From Acanthaster planci (Eukaryota; Echinodermata; Asteroidea; Valvatida; Acanthasteridae), in assembly GCF_001949145.1 (NCBI RefSeq), contig NW_019091383.1, forward strand, positions 1,208,149-1,272,148: a stretch of 64,000 bases of DNA. The letters run 5' to 3'. The position numbers were made by a program, and so were the translations under genes. The stretch's first letter is position 1. Every line of letters begins with the position of its first letter. Positions 12,301-24,300 of the stretch are shown here, piece by piece. Below the pieces are notes generated by a model, which ran no database searches, had not been told where the DNA came from, and saw nothing but the letters and a program-made list of their open reading frames with translations.

Positions 12301-15300
12301 GACAGGAATCGTTGCCTACAGAACAGAGGAGAGCTGATCTACATGTATCAATTGCTTTGGAATGCTGCAGCGCTGGGAATGGAAGATCACTCTGAAATAA
12401 AATTGCATGGTTGTGGCCAGGATCATCATTTTTTTGTTCTGCCAAGCTGATGTTTTTTGATACAGCGTTAATGGTTGGCTGTAAAACCTGCTGTGAACTT
12501 TGACCCCATTGCTGATTGAGATGTCTTGCCACTGACCACTTTGAGGGACCTTTATGGGGGTCAGACCAAGCTCTAGCTTCTGAGGGAAACTCACTCGTAA
12601 TACGAAACCAATGAGCAAGGAATTTTCCTTGGGATTGATTCATAATTCATTGATTTGCCAGCTAGGCCTGACCACATCTTTACAGTGGGTCTAGCCTTAT
12701 AAAAGAGATAAGCTTCCTGTCTTCTTTATCTCAGCCCCCTGCCAAATGTTGGCCTTGTGTCATAATCTGTTGACAGATTTCCTGATGACAGGTTGAAGTG
12801 TGTGATAGCACATGGTGCTTTTCTCACCACCCTGCCAACCCCAATGGCTTCTTTTCTATGCCACATACATGTACATTGTTTCCTTGTAACATAACATCAG
12901 CAGCTTACAAGTGGCATTTGAATAACACATCGGGATGTATGCTGTCCAAGTTTGTAAGGATGAATTATGTCAGTGCTGCGTCTACATTAGTGTATACACT
13001 CTTTCAGCTTGGTGTCACTAAGCAGTGCAATTTGTCGTCAAAGTAGAGCTTCTATTTTCTCTGGGAATTGAAGACTTGGTTTTACAGGTCTTGTGTCAAG
13101 TTTCCAAACTCAGTTACAAGACTGCGAGTACATGTAAGCGTCTACTGATGACTGGATACATGAACTATGGACAGCTGAGGAGCCCGCTCACTGCGGCCAT
13201 CATCCAACAAAAAATCACATAAAATATGACTTCTGCACCTTGCTGTATTGGCCACCTGTCTTGGTTTCCTGTGGGTCATTATACATCCAGAATCTACTTC
13301 GGATAACCTGATTTGAGACGTTGCAATATCTTGACTTGAAATCAGAGCAGATCGAAGTGGCTGGTGCTAAAGTAAAGCTTGGCTGTCCATAGTGGCAATG
13401 TAGCCACTTCCATTAGCTGTTTGCCAGTGGTCAGCCTGGATGACGCAGATGATCAAAATCTGTCATGTCTAATGACAGAAGAAACCAATCACTTTACATT
13501 TCCTGAGGGAATGAGCATCCCCCTGTGTCGTGTTTCTTCGTCCTGCATTGGAAATTGGCTGCAGATGAACATGGAAATTGAGACCATCTTTGCTCCACAA
13601 AGCTTCCAGTCTTACATCGTCGTACGTGGAAGAACAAGCGGGATGTCGTAAATTAGATTATTGTATATTGCATGCCATCTTGAGTCTGTTCTTGCATCAA
13701 GCCTGGGAGATCTCAGCAGAGCAGATGTGCTTCTCTTGTTGATGTTGAGTTGGTACACGCGATGCACTTCCCTAACGTCAGGAGTTCACTGCAATTATGC
13801 TGATGTAATGTAGTGAGTTCACTGACCTACATGTACATGTATCACGTGCTATTCTCCATAGTGCTTCATACTGGTGCCATGTTCTCCTGAGTTTGATCTC
13901 GAAAATCAAGATCATGAGGGAAGCACTGTGTGGACACATTGCCACTACAGATCAAGCAGTGTCTTGTGCACGAATAAGGTCTCTCCATATTCATGATGAT
14001 GTTGTTAAGGACGTGATGCCTCTTCATGATGACTGCTGTGTGCGTGGGTCTTATTCATATTCATGAGGGTGACTCCATGGGGCTGAATATTATTGATTTG
14101 ATTTGAACACAGCTTCATTGCATATTCATTAATTCAGCTCCCAGGGACTCACAGGCTGTGAAGTATTGATTGAAAGGCTGACGTGTCAAAACATTCACTT
14201 TTGAGAGCAAGTCATGCATATTTATGATGGAGGAAACATCAAGTGTATTGATCATCAGAGCCCTCCGGTGTTGTGACTATGCTTGCTATTTGATGAATAT
14301 TCATGAGTGTAACTGATGCAATGCTCAGGAGGCTTGTCCTTTTATTGATTTGATTCGGATGTTTTCATGTTGGTGGCAAACATGTCAGTGTTTGCTGTGG
14401 TGTTGAGCAGAGAAGACGTCAAACTCAGGGTGGCGCGGTACGAACCACACCAAGCACTGCCCAGTGATCAGGTGGGTTCATGCATATTTGCATAATTGCA
14501 TCACTAATTCACAAGCTAATTGGTGCATGTGTTGTAGAAATAATTCACAGTAATGTGTCAATATGCTGGTATTGTTATAAAAATACGTCCATTCTCTATA
14601 ATTACATACATGTATTGTTAAGTATTGTCTGGTGTACATTTGTACATGTTCATATGTAAGGCTTTGAGTGACCATAGTTCTCCCACTTTTATGAACCAAC
14701 AGAGAAATGGAAATAAACTCATGCATGCATACATTAACCCGATGAATGTAATTATAAAACAATGAACAAAGGAAAATAAGATCCTTATCCTTAAGGTGTA
14801 AAACTTGCAAGAAATGAGAGGCCCGCATATGCACATGTACACCTACACCTACACATACATGTGTGCCCTGTATATGTACTGATTTCTTTATTTTTGTTGG
14901 TTATTATTCATCATGCTAAAATACTCTTGTAAAATGCTTGAGTAAAACTGAATTATTTATTAATGTAAGCCCTTAAACTTCTGATAAGAAGTCCTATGAT
15001 TGAGGCTTGACAAGCAGATCTAGATTTGTAAGCTTTCGCTTTAAAATTCTGTTCAGAGTCAGGTAACTGTTTGGTGTATACCTGTGTCCATGGAGGTGTT
15101 GGGTTACCGGACTTATTTGCGCCTTGCCTGAGGTTCCGAAATTGGTTGCTAGGAGACCTTGGAGGATCTAGATACGATTGGCCCATAGATTGCACCCCCT
15201 GTCAGTTTATTTGTTCTTTGGCAAATGAAATGCATTATGGATGCTTGGACTTCACGGAGATACCACAGTGGAATACTTTTGATAAGAATACGTACACCCA

Positions 15301-18300
15301 CATGTACATGTATGCACTGAATAGGCCAGTTTGTACTTAAAATGAAAGGCAACACGAACTTGGTTTTGGGACGTCAGAGCAAATATTTGTGCTTTAAATT
15401 TGCAAAAGTTTAACATGTTTCAAGTTCAGCAAATGTTGCTGCATAAATGTTGCACGACATCCTGTCCCCAGTGCAAAGTTATATCACAGATACAGCTGTC
15501 CAGATTATCAGCTTGTCATTTACTGTAAATACAGAGAACTTCACTACCCCACATCATTGCTCCTTTATAATCCAGTCCATCTCAGTGGAGCACCTGAAGT
15601 TATTCCCCATTTGTAAATTCCAAAGACTGTATCGATGTCACCACTCTGTAACCTGACAACAAGGGTCAGGTGTCTTCAGCTCTCTGTCTCCATTCATGGA
15701 CGCGCAACTTATCAGGCTTCCTGAACCATTTAAGATTTGGGCAAGTCCATATATCTGGCAATTGATCTCCATTAACATGACAAAGGAGTCTTGTAAATAT
15801 TGGGCTCGGTGAGTGGCAGGTCATTCAATGTGAGTTGAGGACACTTGAAGTCATTGTACAATAGAATGGATATGCCTGCCAACTAGCGCATGAAGAGCAG
15901 TAGTATGCAGGGAACTGTATGAAGCTGTGTATTGCTTTGAAGGGTAATTTAGGTTTGTAGGTCTATTAAATTCATTGATGTCTGTCTGTGTATGATCCTG
16001 TCATTGTAATGGTGTATTTATGTAAGTATCGGATATTCACAGTGTTAATTGAAATGTCCAGGATATTTGTTTAAGTATTTATTGCTTATTACTTGTAAAC
16101 CTCACTCAATGAAAACAATGTGCTCTGTCTGTGAATGTTGTTTTTAAAACATTATATGCGATTTGTTTTCGGGGAACAGGGAAATTGCTTTTTTAGCTCA
16201 TGTTGTGTTCACTAACCTTGTGGTTGCTGGAGCTAGAGTTTTCTCTCTTTTTTTCCGCATCTGTTAAACCTGGCTCTTTTACCGAAAATGTCGGTCGGGT
16301 CGAGCAAAGTTTCCACCATTTCTACATGACCTTTGACATTTTACCATCTACCGGTAACTTGCAAATCCTGAATTTGAATAACTGACTTTGTGAAGGAGCA
16401 ATTGGACATACTTGAGCGTGGATGTATGAGACAGAAATAGCATCTTGCAGCTCTTTTTTGTCTGGTAACATGAGAGCGTTGTTCTTGTGCATTGCTCAGT
16501 TATGGTGTCAAATCAAAGCCAGCTGTAAAGGACTATGGTGTGCCATTATTATGCACAATGTTCAGTTCCGCATGGTTAGTCTTCCACGAACACTGATTCC
16601 TCAGCACGCTGCATCGTATGCTTGTAGACAATAGGTTGCTTGGGGCAAAAGTATCGGTGAGCAGTCATTTGCCCTTTTGCAGTAAGCAAGGCCTTGCCGT
16701 TTGCTTGACTGCAATACATCATTCATAGTTGAGCGGCTTTCCCACATGCAGTGGTGGCACTCTGCTCAAATAGCATCAAGCAGTTGATCACACTCCAAGC
16801 TTGAAGTCTTTTCGCCTTCTGTTTTTTTATCTCCCCTGTTAGATTTTCTTCAAGCCTGGTGCCCTGGTGAAGCTCGAGGACCATCGGGATGAGAGACTAG
16901 CCAAGACGATCACAGAGTTCCAGTCCTACTGTCGAGGATACCTGGGCAGAAAACAATTCAAACAACTCAAGGTACAAAGTTCAAAGCTCTCACTTGGTAC
17001 ACTGTAATTCTTCACAGTATTTTGCTTTTAGTCAGATTAAGTGAGAGAAAATCAACCCAGAGTGGCCAAAATTGGAAACTACATTTTGGCATTGATGTCT
17101 GGTACCTTTACATGTTATTTTCATTTTTCTTTAACAAGATCACTTCATTGTGAAGAAGCCTACCAGTGGTCAAAGCAGTATATTGATGTTAATACAAAGT
17201 AATTGGCCTACGGTGTTTATTCCTAACTATAACTGGTATAATGCTTTGGTCAAGTACGTGGAGATTTCAGGAATGTTCAATGATTTTTGTTTTGAGACTG
17301 GTTTTCCAGTCTATGAGGTAGTTGAGGCAGTTTGTTGCGTGCTAAACTGTGTAAAACTGCTGCCCTTTTTTTGCTTTTGTTTATGTCTTTGTGCAATGCT
17401 TGCTTGGTTTCCCTTGGTCCAGCTTGGTCATGGGTTCTTATCAAACTTAAGGGATTTGTTCCATCTGTTTCTGTTTATGATCACTCATCTCTCACTTGCC
17501 AGAGTTGGCCGGGTGTCCCTGATGCTTGACTCATCGCAGATAAACTTAATTACACAGTATTTATCTGATTGCCAACATTTAACATTCTGCATTCATGCCG
17601 ATGATGCTAGATCAGTTGTTGATAAGTAGATTACGGCAAGATTTGTTTTGTCATTGCTATATGACACACCACATAAATAGTTAGATCAGGTGCATTTAAA
17701 AGCCACATTGTGGGGTGTTGTGGTGTGCACTGTACTTGTTGCCAGCCATCAAAATGTGCATTTTTAGTGAAAGAGACAGAGTTAGAGTCATTTGCAGAAG
17801 TTTAGGACCACCCATACAAAATGCATTAACCTAAGGAAAAACCAAACTTAACCAATCAATCATGACAACTTATGTTCATTTTCAATGTGTAACCTTAGTA
17901 TCTTGGTGACACAGCTATTTGACTACATTTCCATGATTTGAAATGTTAAAAGTCTAATCTATAGTGTGCCCTTCTTTATTTTTGATTACTTAGACTGGCT
18001 TTTTTTTATCCATGCTGCCTTGCAGACTACATTTCATACAAGACCTGCCTTTGCAAAAAAATCATTCAAACTACACTGATGCACTACGCTAATGCACCAC
18101 TGTAAAAACATATTACGTTATCATTCAACAAGGCAATGTAATGCAGGGCCGGTGACAGAAATACCGGTAAAATTCCAGGTGGTCTTAAACTCTTGCAAAT
18201 AACCATACAGTAGATGGTACCTCATCTCTAATTTGGCTTGGATTTTTGTCCAATTATTACGAATCCTCTGTAATAAATTAGTACATTTTGTGAAAAAAAT

Positions 18301-21300
18301 AATCACTAAGAAAATTGGCAGGACCAGGATTTGAACCAGTAGCCATGCTCCATGAACTGTGCTACATGTACATGTAGGTCTCACCCGTCCTTGTATATGC
18401 CTTCCAGCATAGGGTCACATCACATAGGGTCACATCACAAAACCAGTCCCAGGATGGAGAGTTTTGTGTCAGTTTTTTAAAGAGTGATTTTCTGTGGTAA
18501 GTGTTGCTGCCCAAAATGTGTACTTACAAAATCTACATTGTACATGTAAGTATAATTCTGGAACAGCGATGTGAACTCAATCTAGTTTTTGTACTGCTAA
18601 ATGATTTGGTATTTCCACTCACCAACTGGGCTTCATGAAACCCAATCTAATTATCTAATTTTATTTAAGAATCATCATAAATTAACTCCCGTAATTATTT
18701 ATTAGCAGTCAGCATCTGCGTCAGATTTGATATGAGTCTATCACCCACCCTGGTATCGGTTGGGGGGGCGAGGTTATTTATTAACTTGTCCAAGACCCAT
18801 CCTGACGTTATCTCGTTAGGCAGTTGCCAGAGAATAAACTGGAGGACCCTCTCTGTTTGAAGAACGGTGCATGTGCACTTAACATTCACCATGACAGATT
18901 AGGGGGCTCAGGTTTGACAAGGTGGGCCATATTCTGAGCTCTCAGATCAATGAACAATGGGACATGGGTTAGTCATTGCTGTTGTACAGTATGACCATTG
19001 CTGTTAATTAGCAAACATCCTGTACACTCCCAGCACTTGCACTGTTGAATATTTGCGCACTATTCTTGTCATTGAATGCTGTGTAATCTGGAGGGTTTTA
19101 CTCTCTGTTCTGGAAGCCTATTAGAAGGTAAGAAATATTTTACAAGGGGAAATATACCGACACATCAGTTATTTCAAGGATGGATTTGTGCGGGGGAGAT
19201 GTAAATTAATTTTGGATTTTTGCCCTGCGCGACGTGTAACACAGAGTATACTCTGTTAAAATACACGTTGGGCAGGGCAAAGAAATCCAAAATTAATTTA
19301 CATCTCCCCGGCACAAATCCATTCTTGGAATAGTTGTTCACGGTACCTGCTGCTACATCTCATTTGAACCAGCCAGCTGACACTGGCAAGCTTGGTGGTC
19401 GAGTGGTTAAGACGTCTGCACTAGTATAAGCAGGAGGTCGTAGGTTTGAGTCCCACCCAAGTACACTTGTGGTTTTTTCACAAGCCCTCTTGGGCATACA
19501 GTGTTAAAATACATGTCGGGCAGGGCAAAAAATCCAAAATTAACTGACGCATCAGGTTTGTATTAGATTATGTGTGTGTAAGATAGACTTTGGTCCAGTT
19601 TCATAGCTTTGCTAACGAGAATTCTTTGCTTTTGATTGGCATTCGGCTTTCTGGGCATATTACAGTACTTGTGCAAGAGGAAATTATGAAACAATTCTCT
19701 CAGCACAAAATCCTCAGTTTCAGGAGTGAGCCCTCATTTACTGTTAGCAAACATTCTTCTGCTATGACAAGGAGTTTAGAAAATGCTCCGTGCCCACTTT
19801 CACGGACATTGAAGCACAGAGAAGTACTAAGCACACAACTTCTTTGCTTAGCAAAAGCTGGCTATCTGCCTCAGTGCCATGTAGTGCACATACCTTGATT
19901 AGTTCTCAGCTACCATAACTTTCACTCAGCGCTTACGTGGGTCATTCCAGAAATACGGGGTCCAAAAGTATGACCTTTTCGTGTCCCTGTTACATCTGAT
20001 CTTTGTTTTTTGACATGGAGATATTACTGGCATTGATTTCAAACTATTACTGTTTTTGGGCAGGTAATTTGCATTAATTCAACACTCTTGGAAACTACAC
20101 AATGCATTCTGAACTTACAAAATCGTATGTCAGATGTGACAGGGATAAGAAAAAAAATGGAGCCCTAATTTCTGGAATTACCCACATGCAAGTGGGCTAA
20201 GCAGTGTACTCAGCTTAGCAGCTCTTTTCTGAAGTTGAATCACCAGAAAGAACCAGTCGGGGGAAAGAGTTAAATCGCAGGGCGTTTACGAAATGGATGG
20301 CTTCGGCTTAGTCTTTGGTTTCACTGTTTCCAGTCAGCATGGTCGAAATCTCCTCAAAAGGCTGGAGCCAGCGAAGACTAATCCTTAGCCACTCGTTCCG
20401 TAAACGTCCACAGATATTTTGACTGGCAAGCTGACTAACACTGCAGGCAAATCTTTTTGTGCTCACCAAACTCATGTAGTCCACTGATTCAAGTTATTCA
20501 CCCTCAGGTTTCCAGATTAGATGAGGAAGAAAATGATGAGACGATGAGACACTTAAAGAGAATGTGGCCCACAAAAAAGACAGAAATCTCAAACTGATGT
20601 CGGGGCTTTTTGTTGAATTTTTATAGATCCAGCATCTTGCAATCACCGCCATCCAGCGCAATGTCCGCAAGTTCCTTGCTGTTCGCACCTGGCCCTGGTG
20701 GCGACTGGTAACCAAGGTGCTGCCGCTGTTAGACGTCCACAGAACAGAGGAGGAACTCAAAATGAAGGACGTAAGCGTGTGACACTTCCAAACATTCAAT
20801 CACAGGAAGGAAAACATTGCAGCAATTTTCTTGCAGCTTTGTGTTGATAGCCAAAAGGTTGATATGGGCATCTGGACAAATTAAGAGAAATGTTGCAAGT
20901 GTGAGTTTGGTATCCTCGTGTTGTTAGGTTATTTCTGGCATCTGAATAATTTTCTTTCAAACATTTCTGATTTTGGATAATCAAGATGTTCCTGTGTTTC
21001 CCACCAGTTTCCAGCAAAATCCCACATTCAAAATGTGCCTCCCGTGCTGTATGAATCCGTGCTATCTTCTGATGTTCTTTAAGCAAAACAAGTTTAGGCT
21101 AACTGTAAGTTTGTGGATGAACTTCTTTGTTACCGCAGCACGAGCTGACAGAATTACGACTACGAGTAGAAAAGTTGGAGAAAGAACGGAACGTGCTGAA
21201 GCACAATCACGACAAGATGGAGGCAAGGGTAAGCTCCTACAGAAACTCGTGATTCAGGCCAGTTTTTATTTGTGTTTGTTTGGGTTTTTTCCTCTACTTG

Positions 21301-24300
21301 TTGGTGCACTAAATGGGACTATATAAAGAAGAAGCGAAAGCAAATCTCACAGAGGTTACATGTACTTCTTGCCCCGGTCTCTAACATTTGTGCTCGATAA
21401 AATTGACAATTTAAAATTTGGGCAGCATTTATGTTTGGTTGATTTAAATGTTTACCTTTGGTTTTTGTCATTGACTTACCAAATGTACTGTCAGTGCTCT
21501 GAAAGAGTTGAGTAGCTTGAAAAAAAAAATGCCAACCTCATAACGCTCATAAAGATTTACTCAGTATAATAATGACATGAAGGTTCTCATATTCAGCTCA
21601 TTTCAGCACCGACAGACTCTCAATGCACTTTATACCATCTTACCCTGCTCACTAGGCCCAGAAACATTCCTATATACCACCTCAGCTCTTGGGGGAGTAT
21701 GTACCCGGGGGATTTGCATGTATGTAGGAGCTATGTTGATGTACATGTATGTTGATTGGTACCATGTCACAATGTATACAGTGATTTCCTGGAGCCTCCT
21801 CAGCAGACAACACCAAACACCAAGGACTATAAGATACAGTCAGCTGCACAAAACTGAGACATGATCCAACCTAACAAAACAAGTCACATGTTGCTGGAGC
21901 CCTCGTTGAGATGGGGGCTTCCAAAACAGTCTTCCACTTTGTAAAGAAATGAGAATCCTCAACATTTCTCGCCCACATAAACGTCCAATGTCATCAGATT
22001 GCCAAGCTGAGTGACACATCAAAACAGAGAGCTCGGTTTGCTCTTTCTAATGTAGACTGGAGAGTAAAGCACTGAAGAGTGGCCTTAAGACTCGCTTTGT
22101 GAGATCAGGTCACCTACTCTCTGTCCCTTCCAACACAGACAACTTCCTCCTTCCTTCAGTGACTTGCAGTGAACACCCCCCAAGATCCCGCCCCTTCCTT
22201 TTCCTGTCATGATTTCCCCAGGGACGGACGTGCTTCTATATTTAGGCTATTTGTCTCTCCAACCACATGTGGTCACATGGACGTGTAATTTTGCATGTAC
22301 AGTGCACATGTAAAGCGTGTTCCTCACACCAGAGTTTTGTTGGCATGTGTAGTGTGTTAACAGTTTTAGAAGCCAAGCTTCTTTGGTCAAAATTGTAAAC
22401 AGTTGTTGGAGAGAATTTGGTCAGGAGTGTTACGCAGAGATTACAGAGTACGAAAAACATACATGTACATACAAACAACCGTACCAAAAAATTGGTAACA
22501 GGTTCGAATGTTCCAATTGAAAGTTAGAGCAACAGTGTTGAAGATGTTGGAACAACGTGTGGCATTTTATTCCCTTTCCAGTTGGCGGAGATGAGTGCCG
22601 ATCTTACCGAGGAACACACAACGGCCAATCATGCATCTGAGATGCTAGAGCGGGAAACGGCCGAGAGGCTGCGACTGGAGAAGGAATTAAAAGAGTTGAA
22701 GGTAGGCAAGTGTAAAAGATTTTCTCCAAGTTGGATCGTTTAGATAAGATTGTGCATGCTACCCGACATTCAGTGCAAGAGCTAACACATTTTGCTGTAT
22801 TGTTTCTTTTTATTCATGTGTGCATGTGAGATTGTATAGGCATATATTCACGAAACATTCATGATAAGTAAGGACTATAGAGTCCTCAGTTGGATGTGAA
22901 GGTCCACTGTTGCAAACCATGCGCAAAGCCAGTTAGAATATTTTCAAACAACTTAAACAATGGGAGGTTTACAGTTGAAAACACTTGTCCACATATTGGC
23001 CTGTACCGGTACTACTTTCAGAGGACAGTTTTTTTCTTTTGTTGTCCTCTAAAGGACATCTTTTGGAAACAGTCCTCAGACATAAAACTGTGTTCAAGTC
23101 TATGAGAGGTTGTTACTGTGACAAAAGGAATCATAATGCCATGCATAATAAATCTGTTTATATTTTTTTTCAGGTTGCCCATGGGAATCTGCAGCGCAAG
23201 GCAGAGCGACTGGACATGGAGGTGATGGAGTCCAGAATGATGCGGTCCTCGTACATGGATGGAGACATGGGCAGCAGCGATGAGGAGGAAGGTGAGAAAT
23301 GATGGGGGGAGCTTAAAACCTAAAGGGGAGGGGTTATCGTCATAAGAAGCAATAGTGCAGGTGCAAGTGGGTTAGTCAAAGGGTGGGGCTTGAAATTCAG
23401 GAAGGGTGGGGGTTCTCTTGATTTAAAAAACTGGCGAAAGAAAGCCAAATGTTTGTTTGAATTTGACGAAGTAAGAAAGCCATCTTCTTTTTTTATTAAA
23501 ACTCAGATTCCATCTACCGAAGCAAGTATGAGCAAGCGAGACGAGAGATTGAGCTCACCAAGAAACGGCTGAAGCAAGAGCATGAGGAAGAAATAGAGAG
23601 CATGAAAGCGGCCAAGAAGGCGCAAGATAGACGGGTAAGGACAATAAAAGTAACCGGTATTTTTTAAGAACAGTCACTCTGAGGGACATTGAAGGTTTAT
23701 CTGGACGACACTGAAACTTTATTACTTGATGTAGGTTTTGTTTGTCCTTTCTGTATTTGTTATTGATTTACTTTCTGTTTGCTTTTGCAGCCCTGAAATT
23801 TTCAATAGAACAGTTTCCTTTTGACCACGGTTTTTTTTTTGTGATAGCAAAAAGGAAGAAAAAAAAAAAGATTATTGGGGGATATATCAGTTTTTCTGAA
23901 TTCCGGTTGAACAAGGAACCTTCACTCCTCTCATGGGGAACCAGTGGTCTTACTGGGCGAGTGTAGCTTGCAGCATGCAGTGAGTCAAAGACGGTGAATT
24001 TGAACGTAAACACAAATTCTTGAAGTTATCTGGATTGACACTAGAATCGGACCCTGAAAGGATGTTTCCCCTTTGCAAGGAGTGAATTTTCAGCTATGTG
24101 GCCCTTTTCCAAGTTTGATGAGAATCAATGACCTTGCTTTCCTTGCAGTTGGCAGAGGCTGTGGAAGAGGTCGAGGAGGAGCGGAAGCAGGTCGGCGTGT
24201 TGAAGCGCAAAGTGCAGAAACTCACAGGCGAGGCGCAGGATACCAGACTCCACCTGGAATCTCAGCAGGCACGGAATTCTGAGTTGGAAAAGAAGCAAAG

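Larger units (their letters stand above)
16972..20626 (+). other. Intron 14 (3.7 kb)
   Basis: 16972-18300 is unremarkable apart from a chance 159-codon ORF (17150-17629) rich in Phe, Leu and Cys. From 18318 the intron becomes repeat-dense: a tRNA-like sequence, a 15-bp doublet near 18408, then at least six small elements packed into 19175-20409. Confidence 0.75.

Noticed and set aside
11969-12643. 224-codon open frame on the minus strand in intron 13
   Set aside because: It is the longest gap-free ORF outside the gene, but shows no domain, no coding-like composition and a Cys/His-rich random look. One such frame is not surprising in 64 kb.
17150-17629. 159-codon plus-strand ORF in intron 14, hydrophobic
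   Set aside because: No family resemblance, no splice or promoter context; the hydrophobicity comes from T-rich intron sequence.
18318-18400. Functional tRNA gene on the minus strand
   Set aside because: A perfect B box but no convincing acceptor stem or cloverleaf; better read as a pseudo-tRNA or SINE head.
20531-20595. C/D-box snoRNA-like arrangement (aatgatga ... ctga) upstream of exon 15
   Set aside because: Distance to the 3' splice site is plausible, but there is no terminal stem and no C'/D' boxes.
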